Below the pieces are notes generated by a model, which was given only the letters and a program-made list of their open reading frames with translations, was not told the DNA's origin and made no database searches. Below are positions 41,810-51,048 of a DNA stretch of 64,000 bases, piece by piece. The position numbers and the translations under genes are program-made. The DNA comes from Protopterus annectens (lineage: Eukaryota > Chordata > Ceratodontiformes > Protopteridae): contig NC_056743.1 in assembly GCF_019279795.1 (NCBI RefSeq), forward strand, positions 869,642,364 to 869,706,363, in the 5' to 3' direction. Within the stretch, counting starts at the first letter, position 1. Every line of letters starts with the position of its first letter.

Positions 41810-42223
41810 ATGTCAGAAAAAGTTAATAATTGTATTACTTGTGGGAGGCAAATACCTCATAACGATTTCCATTTATACTGTATTCCTTGCCTAGGCCCTG
41901 ATCACAACGTGCCTGGCTGTCGGTTTTGTGCTAGAGTTAACCAACGCACTATTAAGCATCGGAATATTTTTGCCTCAAAGTATTTTGGAAACAGATTTAA
42001 CTACCCAGAAATGTTGGATAGCAATCTGACTACTGCAGTACATAAAAAATGCAAAGAAAAGGACAGAGACAGACAGTCGAGGTCCGAAACCGACGACAAA
42101 GCTTCTCCTAAGCCAGTCGCCGGTTCGCCGGTACTCAGTGAGGCGCCTTCGCAGCCCATGATACCCGCTACTTTCGAGTCGCAGGCCCCTACAGAGATCC
42201 ATGTGGAGTCCTGTATGCCGTGA
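41810..42223 (+). CDS. DIRS-6 gag N-terminus with Cys/His motif
   Basis: Starts MSEKVNNCITCGRQIPH. CITCGRQIPH, CIPCLGPDHN and GCRFCARVN form a likely zinc-binding unit, with the spacing of the DIRS-3 gag and similar to the DIRS-2 gag. A basic/acidic linker follows (KEKDRDRQSRSETDDK). TGA at 42221-42223 interrupts it; DIRS-3 has CAA (Gln) there. Hence a single nonsense change splits gag. Confidence 0.82.
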   Translation: MSEKVNNCITCGRQIPHNDFHLYCIPCLGPDHNVPGCRFCARVNQRTIKHRNIFASKYFGNRFNYPEMLDSNLTTAVHKKCKEKDRDRQSRSETDDKASPKPVAGSPVLSEAPSQPMIPATFESQAPTEIHVESCMP

Positions 42224-43554
42224 GATACTCAAAGTGTTGGACCCGCGAATGTATCTTCCTCGGATGGGTCCGGAGCCGCTGAGCAGGCTCTGGCTTCTGA
42301 GGGTGTATTCAGGCCTCAACATTTTTATATCAAACCAATGACAGCTGCAAAACCAAAGACAAAAGCAACTTCTAAAACTAAAAAACTGACGCATGAACCA
42401 CATGCACAGGCCTCTATGCCTAGAAAAAAAGATGATCAAAATGGCTGAAGACCTTATTACCTTGATCAAGGGTTCCCATCCCCCTCCTGATAAGAGGCCT
42501 ATGCAAGACACTGATTATGAATCTTCAGATCAGGTTTCTATTTCTTCTGATTCCTCTTCTGATCAGGAATTATCTATACCTCCCTATGAGGATTCTGATG
42601 CAGAGGAGTCTATACCATCTGCATCACCTCCTGAGGATTATTCATTTGGAGAAACCTTGCATACTTTGAGGGAGCATTTTCACTGGGAGAGTCAAGATTT
42701 CTCAGAATTAAAGAAGAGACTCAGGGATTTCCTTCTTCTCCCTCAGCACAGGCCTTTAGCCATACCCCCTGTTTTAGACATTGTGGATGATGTGTTTTCG
42801 GAGTCAAGCTTGACCCCTGACTCCTTACCTCCGGCTCCCAGCAAGCCTGACAGATATTACAGGGTCCCTAACTCACACTTTTTATTTAGAAACCCTGCTG
42901 CTGATCCTGAAACTATTTCACAGGGTCCAAAGGGAGTTAAGGCCTCAACAGCAAAAAATCTGACCCCTTCTGACAGAGATTCAAGGGCACTGAATAGATG
43001 GGGAAAAAGGTTTATACATCTGCAACCTTGGCAATTAGGGCCCTAAACTGCCAGTTTCATATGCTCAAGTATCAACAACATGTTGTGGGAATGCTGAAAC
43101 AAAAAATGATGTTGATTTCTGAATGTGCAGAAAATAAAGAAGTGAAGGAATTTTTACATGCAGCAGAACAGGTTGGAAAGCACACTTTGCAATGTGGTTT
43201 TGATTCCTTAGAGGCCTCTTGCAGGCCGCAGTTACTGGATCTGTGATTAGGAGGCATGCCTGGCTAAAAGAGCAAAATTTGCCTGATCATGTTAAAGCTA
43301 AATTACTGGATGCACCTTTACAGCATGATACTCTGTTTGGTATTAAGGCAGAAGAGGTTTTAAAGAAAATGGAAGACAAAGCTAAGTCTATGCAAACTGT
43401 AAGAGACTTCTTACAAGTGCAGCCACCAAGATTCAGTAGACACTGGCCTATAAAAAATTGGTCCTTTCCTGTGTCAGACAGAGCTCAAAGGGGCAAATCC
43501 AGATGCTCTAAGGGTTCCAGATATCAGGCACAAGATTCTTACAGGTCAAAGTAA
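42224..43554 (+). pseudogene. DIRS-6 gag, central and C-terminal parts
   Basis: Frame 42393-43046 includes KMAEDLITLIKGS, an acidic Ser-rich stretch, DRYYRVPNSHFLFRNP and SDRDSRALNRWGKR. A frameshift near 43010 leads to VYTSATLAIRALNCQFHML, and another near 43225 leads to GSVIRRHAWLKEQNLPDHVK and EEVLKKMEDKAKSMQTVRDF. It ends with a basic tail at 43554. The conserved C-terminal block is shared with DIRS-3 and, more distantly, with DIRS-8. Confidence 0.82.
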
Positions 43555-43651
43555 TGAGGCTCTTCTACCTCCAAATCTGGAGGAGATAAAGCGCAAACCT
43601 ACAGAAAACAGTCCCAATGACTTCCCTCTGCCTTCACCAAGCACTTACCTT

Positions 43652-44015
43652 TTGGCAGTACCCTTAGGGGGAAAATTTGCATTTTTTGCTCAAAACTGGC
43701 AGTTAATAACCCAGGACAAGTGGGTGCTAAACATAGTATCACAGGGATACAGATTCCATTTCCATACTCTGCCAATGTCAAACGGTTGGCCGGATCTGCC
43801 AAAAAATCAATGGGCAGAGGCACAGAAACAGGTAAGTACCAGAACAGGAAAAAGGACAAGGTTTTTACTCAAGACTGTTCTTGGTACCCAGAAAGGACAA
43901 GGCCTGGCGGCCAATACTAGATTTATCGATTTTGAACACATACCTGGACATTCCAAAATTCAAAATTCTGACTTTGCAGCAGCTTCTGCCCATGCTGGGC
44001 AAGAATGCTTGACTG
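43652..44015 (+). pseudogene. DIRS-6 RT N-terminal segment
   Basis: Reads PLGGKFAFFAQNWQLITQDK, WVLNIVSQGYRFHFHTLP and SNGWPDLPKNQW. After frame changes, FLLKTVLGTQKG (sister FYSRLFLVPRKD) and a YLDIPKFKI-like stretch follow. It joins the catalytic RT ORF. Confidence 0.8.
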
Positions 44016-45623
44016 GTGACATTAGACCTAAAAGAGGCATACCTGCATGTCTCAATAAGGCAATTGTGCAGAAGATACCTCAGATTCAAGGCTGGCTTAA
44101 TGCATTACCAATTCTCTGCACTGCCCTTTGGCTTATCTACTGCTCCCAGGGTCTTTACAAAGTGGCTGGCACCAGTAATTGATTTTTGTAGACAAAGAAG
44201 TATACAAATATATCCTTACTTGGATGACTGTCTCATTCAAGCAGTGAACAAGGACATTCTTCTTCAACTCCTGGTGTTTGTGAAAAGGCTTCTAACATGC
44301 CTAGGGTACACAATAAACGAAAAGAAATCACAACTGGTACCCTCACAAAAGATAACATTCCTGGGTGCAAGCTTGAATACAACTGCCCAGATGGCTTACC
44401 TCATGCCAGACAAACAAGGGCAACTGACTATTTACTTCAAACTGATGGCAACAAAATCCCAGTTATCTGCAAGACGAACTCTGCAGGCTTTGGGCTTTAT
44501 GGCATCCTGCATCCTACTGATTCCATATGCAAGACTGCGTATGAGGAAACTTCAATGGTACCTAAAAAGTTTTTGGAGTCAACATTGCCACAGTCTGGAA
44601 GCAATGATTCCTCTCATTCCCTGCCTACAACAGGAGTTTCTATGGTGGGCAAAGGCATGCCACCAAAACATGGGACGGCCCTTCACTCTACCCCTTGCCA
44701 GCCAAACCTTAACAACAGAAGCATCAGATTATGCCTGGGGGTCCCACATGGCAGGAAGATGCATTCAGGGCATATGGACCCCAAAACAAATGCATCTGCA
44801 TATCAACCAGAAAGAGATGCTAGCTGTTCAAAATGCCCTGACAACCTTCAAGGACTTACTTTATCCAGGACAACTATTGATAAAGAAGGACAACACCACG
44901 GTTATATGGTATATAAACAACCAGGGGGGCACGCACTCATACCCCCTTTGCAGATTAGCCATGGCACTGTGGGACACAGCTTTGACTTACCAAATAAATC
45001 TTCAAGCTCAATTCCTGCCAGGAAAACAAAATACTCTAGCAGACGATTTAAGCAGAAACCTTATGGACCCTCACGAGTGGAAACTAGATCCACAAGTCTT
45101 CAGCATGATAACAAAGAAATGGGGGAGCCTGGACATAGATCTATTTGCCTTTCATCAAAATTATCAATTGAAAAGATTCTGCACAAGGACTTATCAACAG
45201 ACAAGCATGGAAAGTGGACGCCCTATCCTTCAGTTGGAAAAACCTATCAGTTTACGCCTTTCCTCCTCTGCCTCTTCTTCCCAAGGTCCTACTAAAAGTC
45301 AGACAAGAGAAACCAAAGATGATACTAATTGCCACGGACTGGCCCCGCCAACACTGGTACCCAATCCTAAGGGACTTGTCTCAATACCCAACTTGGACCT
45401 TACCTCAGAGACCTCAACTACTGTCCCAGCAAAACAATCAGATCCTGCACAATCAACTCCAGTCACTGAACCTGGCAACATGGCTGATCATGTAGTTATA
45501 CAAACAACACCTCTCAGCAAAGCTGTGATGGGTGTCATCTTGGAAGCCAGAAGGCCTAGTACTAGAAAATCTTATGCTGATAAAATAGAGATTCTGTGCT
45601 TGGAATCAAGTACAAGGAACTGA
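44016..45623 (+). CDS. DIRS-6 RT-RNase H, running into the recombinase frame
   Basis: 535 codons. RT palm: TLDLKEAYLHVSI (first Asp), LPFGLSTAPRVFTKWLAP, YPYLDDCLIQ (intact catalytic pair), TINEKKSQL and FLGASLNTTAQMAYL. RNase H: LTTEASDYAWG (first Asp replaced by Glu), HINQKEMLAVQ, KKDNTTVIWYINNQGG and LADDLSRNLMD. After DIDLFA a frameshift near 45205 moves the ORF from the methyltransferase-like frame into the leader of the recombinase. The ORF then ends with RRPSTRKSYADK plus an out-of-frame tail. The fusion is a by-product of the overlap between the two natural frames. Confidence 0.88.
   Translation: MTLDLKEAYLHVSIRQLCRRYLRFKAGLMHYQFSALPFGLSTAPRVFTKWLAPVIDFCRQRSIQIYPYLDDCLIQAVNKDILLQLLVFVKRLLTCLGYTINEKKSQLVPSQKITFLGASLNTTAQMAYLMPDKQGQLTIYFKLMATKSQLSARRTLQALGFMASCILLIPYARLRMRKLQWYLKSFWSQHCHSLEAMIPLIPCLQQEFLWWAKACHQNMGRPFTLPLASQTLTTEASDYAWGSHMAGRCIQGIWTPKQMHLHINQKEMLAVQNALTTFKDLLYPGQLLIKKDNTTVIWYINNQGGTHSYPLCRLAMALWDTALTYQINLQAQFLPGKQNTLADDLSRNLMDPHEWKLDPQVFSMITKKWGSLDIDLFAFHQNYQLKRFCTRTYQQTSMESGRPILQLEKPISLRLSSSASSSQGPTKSQTRETKDDTNCHGLAPPTLVPNPKGLVSIPNLDLTSETSTTVPAKQSDPAQSTPVTEPGNMADHVVIQTTPLSKAVMGVILEARRPSTRKSYADKIEILCLESSTRN
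45206..45495 (+). CDS. DIRS-6 methyltransferase-like C-terminal block
   Basis: Continues the polyprotein in the frame left by the ORF above: VDALSFSWKNLSVYAFPPL, LLPKVLLKVRQEKP, LIATDWPRQHWYPIL and a terminal LNLATWLIM. Matches the DAM-like domain of DIRS elements, although the canonical DPPY methyltransferase motif is represented only by FPPL. Confidence 0.75.
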
Positions 45624-46513
45624 TACAGCAGAACCAAACATTCCTCAGATATTACAATACTTGACTGAGATGCTTGACAAAGGCCTATCTTTCTCATCAA
45701 TTAAAATCCATGCCTCTGCCATTTCAGCTCATTACAATACAGAGCCACCAATCTTTTCTCATCCTTTACTAAAGCAGTATCTTAGAGGAGCCAAAAATTT
45801 AAGGTCTCCTAGAAGATCACCAATACCTGCATGGGACCTTAATTATGTGTTGGAAAAGCTCATCCTGCCTCCATTTGAACCAGCTGCTACTGCTGATATA
45901 AAGTTCTTATCATGGAAAACAGCTCTGCTACTAGCAATTACTTCAGCAAGAAGAGTCTCAGAGCTACAGGCCCTCATGGCTGTGGAGCCTTTTATCATAT
46001 TTTACTGAGACAGGGTATCCCTGAGGACAAATCTTTCATTTATGCATAAGGTGGTTTCCAGTGTGGCTCTTAACCAAACTATTCATCTGCCAACCTTTTT
46101 ATCCAAATCCGCAGAACAAGGAGGAGAGAATTCTGCATTCCTTGGACGTACACAGACAGCTAAGATTCTACTTGAGCAGGACTAAGGCTCTAAGAAAAAC
46201 TGAGCAATTACTAGTGCCATATGCTGCAGGATCAGAAGGAAAGACTATTTCAAAGCAGACTATTTCAAAGTGGATAAGCCACTGCATTCGTTTCTGCTAC
46301 TTACACCATGGCAAACTTGTGCCCAAGGGCATTAGGTCTCATTCCACCAGAGCTGCTGCTACTTCAGCAGCCTTTCTCAGAGGAGTACCAACCAAAGACA
46401 TTCTAGAGGCTGCTACCTGGAGTTCTGTTCTCACCTTTACAAAGCATTAACATTTGCCTCTCTACTCTAAGTCCAGGGCAGGCTTTGCCACTGCAGTTTC
46501 GCAGGGCCTTATA
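45490..46513 (+). pseudogene. DIRS-6 tyrosine recombinase with catalytic Tyr replaced by stop
   Basis: Core-binding helices near 45560 are frameshifted. The frame from 45661 reads KGLSFSSIKIHASAISAHYN and LPPFEPAATADIKFLSWKTA, then LAITSARRVSEL (Arg). A TGA follows at 46006. A frameshift leads to LDVHRQLRFYLSRTK, RSHSTRAAATSAAFLRG (His-x-x-Arg) and ATWSSVLTFTKH, then TAA at 46448-46450 where DIRS-3 has TAC for the nucleophilic Tyr. Residual sequence continues to about 46513 (PNAV). Confidence 0.87.
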
Positions 46514-46554
46514 ACCATACCTAATGCTGTTTAGCTCCAGCCTCCCATCCATAG

Positions 46555-46680
46555 CTTTGGGATTCTACCCAAATGTAATGTCTGCAACAGTGAAACACGA
46601 AGAACATAGTACAGTTGTGTACACTTACCATAAATGTAGATGTTGGAGTGCATTCACTGTTGCAGTCCAGGTTACCTGCC
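46555..46680 (+). repeat. DIRS-6 internal complementary region
   Basis: Reverse complement of the left end (GTGAAACACGAAGAA) fused to that of the right end (ACACTTACCATAAATGTAGA). Confidence 0.85.
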
Positions 46681-46784
46681 CGCCATCCCCCTTTCATTCT
46701 GTAGTTTATCTTTCCTTCTCTATCTTCTACAACCTATGTGGTGTATTTGCTTGTAGATGAAGGTAAAATTTGTATTGATGCATG

Positions 46785-46787
<3 letters not shown>

Positions 46788-46840
<53 letters not shown>
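46788..46840. repeat. TA microsatellite
   Basis: (TA)n of about 50 bases followed by a T-run, between ICR and right ITR of DIRS-6. Confidence 0.97.
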
Positions 46841-46847
<7 letters not shown>

Positions 46848-46894
46848 TTTTTCTACCTTTTTGGGGGCACCTGACATCTGGGGCAAGAAAAACT

Positions 46895-47095
46895 AAAGAA
46901 AATGGCATCGGCCGCTTGTTTTATACCCCTGATGACCTGACGTCATGGAAGAGGAGACAGCAACCGACACAGGACCCAAGACTTTGGAATTCAGGCTGAC
47001 TGAGGGCAACCTGCCAGCAGATTACCCAAATGTAATGACTGCAACAGTGAATACACTCGAACATCTACATTTATGGTAAGTGTGCACAACTGTAC
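46895..47095 (+). repeat. DIRS-6 right inverted terminal repeat
   Basis: Complementary to 41499-41655; ends ATGGTAAGTGTGCACAACTG followed by flanking sequence. Confidence 0.86.
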
Positions 47096-47097
47096 TT

Positions 47098-47413
47098 TGT
47101 GGATACAGCAAATCTGTGTCTGGACTAGACTAGTTACAGGAAAGGTGGGAAAAGCGCAAAAGCAGGCTTTTAAACCAGAAATTTGAAAGAGATGGAAAAA
47201 AACCTGCCCAAATGGCCAATAAACTACAATTTCTGGGCCAGAAACCACTTCTCTTGTGGTAGATAGGCTACCTAGTACTTACCACTCCCACTGATAAACT
47301 AGAAGGCTTCCCTCCAACACAGAAAGTCTTGGGGGCTTAGAAGCTTACAAACAATCCTGGATACAGCAAATCTGTATCCGGACTGGACTAGTTACAGGAA
47401 AGGGAGGAAACAA
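47098..47413. repeat. Direct repeat of about 257-bp period, probably LINE-3 5' UTR
   Basis: GGATACAGCAAATCTGTGTC at 47101 recurs as GGATACAGCAAATCTGTATC at 47360, each continuing GGACTAGTTACAGGAAAGG-like. AGAAGCTTATAAACA left of DIRS-6 (41481) resembles AGAAGCTTACAAACA at 47339, so a further unit may be split by DIRS-6. Repeated 5' units are common in LINE promoters. Confidence 0.6.
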
Positions 47414-47659
47414 GCTTACATTTTTTTTTTTTTTTTTTTACAGAAAAGCAGCTAAAACAGCACTAAAAACAATTCAAGTGCAGTGCAAGCTAACACACTT
47501 GTGTGTGTAGCAATAATAAAGAAAATACAGTTTAAATAAATGCAATTTATTCAAACTGTATTCTGAACTGAATTCAGTTATTGTTTTATTCAACTCTGAA
47601 CAGTTAAAAAGTGCCAAAAAATGTACTTATCAGCTGAAAAGCACACTCAATCAGAACAC

Positions 47660-48500
47660 AAGGAGATCACCTGGGGCCCATTCAGTTGTAATCTGCAGCA
47701 ACAGACGTTTTCAAGTTGCTAGAAAAAAAAAGTCATCCAGCAAATCCCCAGAGACCAACTATGATCCAGAGTCTGTTCCAGGTTTTTTTTTAGTTCCTAA
47801 GGAAAAAAAAGGAGACCTCAGGCTGATTTTGGACCTCAGCCATCTCAGTCAGTTTGTAAGACTGACAAAAATGATCACAGTGCAGTCTGTATTGAATTTC
47901 CTGAGGAAGTACAATTGGGTATGCTCTATATTTCTTCAGGATGCCTGCTATCACATAAACATACACATGAGATCCAGGATGTTTCCCCATTTCTGAATGG
48001 GGGACTATCATTTTCAGTTCAGAGCATTGCCTTTTGGTCTCACCACAGCCCCTGGGTGTTTACAAAAGTTATGGCAGTGGTAGCAGCTCATCTCCAACTG
48101 AAATGTGTCAAGGTCTTACTGAGCTAAGATGAATGGATCCTTACTGCTGCTTCCAGACATCTACTGGTGCAATACTGGGAACTGTTGCTCCACCTTGTGC
48201 AGTAAGTGGAGAATATAGTCAGTCCAAAAGTCAACTATCTTCTACTTAGCACAGTTTATCAGATGTCACCTCAACACAAGCCTTCAAATTGCCAAGCTTC
48301 TGGACACAAAAGTACTTTCCCTACCCCTAGTAGCCTCACAGGTCATTCGGCAGCTCCTTCCTCAAGTAAGGTTGCTTCTTTGTGTGTTAGATTTGATGGA
48401 CTTTACAATTACACTTGTTCTCCTGACAAGATACCACATGAGAGTACTGTAGTGGACCGTTTTAGTTCAGTGGTCACAAAGTCTTCACCCCCCCCCCCCA
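47660..48500 (+). pseudogene. DIRS-5 reverse transcriptase, main part
   Basis: Continues from 37446: a KSSSKSP stretch, VPGFFLVPKEKKGDLRLILD, SQFVRLTKMITVQSVL, CSIFLQDACYHI (the first catalytic Asp position reads LQD), FRALPFGLTTAP and, with stops, DEWILTAAS where sisters have YLDxWLL. Many stops and shifts. Confidence 0.75.
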
Positions 48501-48584
48501 TATGAATGCTTGTATCATACAAGCTGCAGAGATCATATCAGATGGTGGATAACCTTTCCATTGCTAAAGGAAAGAAGAACCATT

Positions 48585-49245
48585 TGTCCCTCAAACTCCT
48601 GGGTCACAGTAACAGTGGATGCTTTCCTTTTGGAGTTGGGGGGCATTTTGAGGGGAAGATGATTCAAGGTGCTTGGCCACCCCTAGAGGCCAACCTTCAC
48701 TCGTCTAGGTACAGGAGGACTTGGATATGGGAGCAGACCTCCTAGTGTTACGAGCATTCCAGAGCTTCCCCAAGGGTATGATCTCCTTTCAGATGGACAA
48801 CATGGGAATAGATCGGTATATCAACAAATGGGAGGGGCACAATCATACCCAGTTTGCCAAGAAGCACTGGGCAATATTTTCCCATCACTTTGTTAGCAGA
48901 GCATATCCTGAGGACATCAAATGTGGAAGCAGACAAAGTTGAGCAGGTCAGTTTTACTTCCCCATGAGTGGACTCTCAATCAAACAATGGCAACACAGGT
49001 TTTCAGCCACTGGGGCCAGCCTTGCTGCAGTCTTTTTGCCTCATACCTGAACAACAAGTGCAGCAGTTACTTTGCCTTTATCGTTCCACAGGGACAGTCA
49101 ACAAAGGATGTTCTAGTTCACGTTTCCTCTGATACCACCTTTGACAAAATTCATTCAGAAAGCCAGAAATTGCAAGACCAGAGTGATTCTCATTGCCTCA
49201 TTTTGGCCCCAGCAGGTTTGGTTCCCTATCCTTTGGCCTCATTTT
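48585..49245 (+). pseudogene. DIRS-5 RNase H and methyltransferase-like region
   Basis: TVTVDAFLLELGG (first Asp), a shifted LHSSRYRRTW region, SDGQHGNRSVYQQ (sister DNMSVVWYINKQ), LSRSVLLPHEWTLNQT, then HWGQPCCSLFASYLNNKCSSYFA and KIHSESQKLQDQSDSH. Frameshifts at about 48730 and 49130. Confidence 0.72.
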
Positions 49246-49283
49246 GATACCTCTTCCTTGGGTCTTCTGAGTCACCAGCTGTA

Positions 49284-50328
49284 ATGGCCTATACTAGATC
49301 TAAAAGCCCGGAAGTTGACCGAATAGTTCCTCCAATTCTGGCAATAGCCAGAGATTCCAAACAATGTTCTTCAGTGGTTAAGATTATTAATCCCTCTCAA
49401 ATGCAGTCTACCAAAAAGATATATGAAAGCAAATGTAAAAAAAAAAAAATTTGTAACTGGGCTGCCTTGAAAGGGTTAGATACCTCTTCTGCCCCTATCC
49501 CACCAATCCTAGACTTTCTGTCAGAACTTTTTTGGGAAGGAATCTGTTTCTCTGCTGTCAAGTTGCTTATGGCCATCATATCAAATTTTCACATAGGATA
49601 TAATGACCCTTCCATAGCCTTTCTAAAATCTGCAAAGCCTTCCTTAAGGGTGCTTGGGATATCACTATTATATGTCAAGCTTTGACCCTGATACCCTTCC
49701 AACCAGCAGCTTCAATACACTTCCAAGTATATCACACAGTAAACCATTTTTCTTGTTGCAATTGCAGTCATGAGATGGATGTGTGAATTACAAGTACTAT
49801 GGTGCAAACTGCTATAATTGATTTTTAATGACCTAGTGGCCTTGGGAATTCTTTTCTACCAAAGGTGACATCTAAAGTAAAACTGAATTTGTCAGTTGTT
49901 TTGCCAGTGTTTTTCCTAGATTCTCAGGAAAAGGAGAATGTATGCTTCATACACTACATGTTCACAGACAGCTCAGATTATATGTACGTCAAACCAAGGA
50001 TATCAGAAAGTCAGATCATCTATTCATATCCTTTTCTAAAGCAAAATTGGGAAAAGGCACATCGAAAGTCACAGTTTGAAATGGCTGCTGGAATGTATTT
50101 CTTTTGTTTATAATAACTGGGATTTACCCTTGCATGTGAAACGAGCATTCGTTGCTACAAGAGCAATAGCTACTTCTACTACATTCGTGAGGAGTTCCCA
50201 TTGATATTTGTGCAGCAATAACATGGTCCACAGTCCACACCTTTGTATCTCATTACAAATTGGACATACAGTCCATGTCAGATTCTTCCTTTGGTTCCTG
50301 TATTCTCAGGAATGTCATTCCTTGATTC
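49284..50328 (+). pseudogene. DIRS-5 tyrosine recombinase
   Basis: Core-binding part INPSQMQSTKKIYESKCKKK (damaged SKWKRF), LFWEGICFSAVKLLMAIISN and LKSAKPSLRVL. After decay around 49700-49860 it reads LNLSVVLPVFFLDSQEKEN. A damaged HxxR region lies near 50150, and the C-terminus has HYKLDIQ (Tyr TAC at about 50255) ending RNVIP at 50328. Confidence 0.75.
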
Positions 50329-50344
50329 CTCCCAAGTGTTCTGT

Positions 50345-50450
50345 AGCTTAGGAATCTGTCCCAAAGGTTGAATTGGACAAAAATAGATGACAACAAATAT
50401 GAAAGTTTTGTACTTAACATAAATATAGATCCATATTATCACTGAGCTGC
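50345..50450 (+). repeat. DIRS-5 internal complementary region
   Basis: CCCAAAGGTTGAATTGGACA is the reverse complement of the left end at 32660. The adjoining CTTAACATAAATATAGATCC is a decayed copy of the right terminus. Confidence 0.75.
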
Positions 50451-50574
50451 TGGTACAAACCTCACATAAGACCCTGTCTGTAAACATTTCTGTTTTGTAC
50501 TTTACTGTGATATTAGCAAATTCCCTAACTGTGACACCTAATTTTTTCTTTAGTCTTAGGATGGGAGCAATATT

Positions 50575-50778
50575 TTAGGTATAAGTCAGCAAACTCGATC
50601 TGAGGTACTTTACTGGATAGGAGGGGATTATGGGTAGGGGAGGAGTGAGGGCCTGGGATTCACAGATTTAGAAAGAGGCACTAACATTGGATTTGACTGG
50701 ATCTGACAACACAAAGGTTGAATCAGACAAAAATGAGACAACACTGGTCTATCGTTATGGTAAGTGCATAACTTTCTT
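50575..50778 (+). repeat. DIRS-5 right inverted terminal repeat
   Basis: Complementary to the left ITR at 32640-32800. The terminal palindrome GTTATG-N7-CATAAC is at 50754-50772. DIRS-9 RT coding resumes right after it. Confidence 0.82.
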
Positions 50779-51048
50779 CTGTGTCTTTTGACAAGTCTGG
50801 GCTTGTAGATAAAGAATGTAAAATCCTCCTTGACTTGGTCTCTCAGAATTGTGTTTCTGGAACACTTTATAAATTCTTCTCTTCAAAAGACCTTTTTAAC
50901 ACAAAACAAGTTTGACCTTTATCAGGAATGTTTCCTAAAGTACTGCAGTCAGTCTAAGATTTGTGCAAGACAGTTCCTCATAGAGTTCATGGCTTTTATG
51001 ATTCTCATGATGCCTCTTGCTGGATTACCCACAAAGAAGATAACAGTA
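50779..51048 (+). pseudogene. DIRS-9 RT connection region between DIRS-5 and DIRS-7
   Basis: Shifted frames read LCLLTSLGL, then SLRIVFLEHFINSS, and ICARQFLIEFMAFMILMMPL ending AGLPTKKIT. They align with KRLLTCLGYTINEKK, KITFLGASLNTT and SARRTLQALGFMASCILLIP with RLRMRKLQ of DIRS-6. This piece directly continues the palm fragment at 32362-32640. Confidence 0.72.

Larger units (their letters stand above)
41499..47095 (+). mobile_element. DIRS-6: full-length DIRS-like element inside LINE-3
   Basis: 5.6 kb, sister of DIRS-3. ITRs lie at 41499-41655 and 46895-47095, followed internally by gag, RT-RNase H, methyltransferase-like region, recombinase and ICR. It has fewer defects than DIRS-3 and is the only copy with an intact YLDD box. 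It sits in the 5' region of LINE-3. Confidence 0.92.
37447..47660 (-). mobile_element. LINE-3: near-complete CR1/L2-type LINE, minus strand, split by DIRS-6
   Basis: 3' end with TAGGTTCATAGG repeats at 37447, ORF2 (RT then endonuclease reading right to left), ORF1 at about 40547-41280, and a 5' region 41281-41498 continuing at 47096-47660 beyond DIRS-6. The right limit is where the DIRS-5 RT resumes (about 47660). This is the only LINE here with ORF1. The attribution of 47096-47660 to its 5' UTR rests on position and orientation, not homology. Confidence 0.75.
32640..50778 (+). mobile_element. DIRS-5: DIRS-like element split by PLE-2 and LINE-3
   Basis: The two ends are inverted repeats although 18 kb apart: left GTTAGATTCAACCTTTGG (32660) and CCCTCCTGTCCACTAAAGTA (about 32757) match the reverse complement of the right end near 50700 and 50610. 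Pieces: left ITR, gag start (33153-33410), gag rest and RT start (35360-37446), RT to recombinase (47660-50328), ICR and right ITR. The RT piece after LINE-3 starts where the first one stops. Protein affinity is with DIRS-4. Confidence 0.82.

Noticed and set aside
46720-46999. Open frames with long Tyr-Ile repeats
   Set aside because: Translation of the TA microsatellite.
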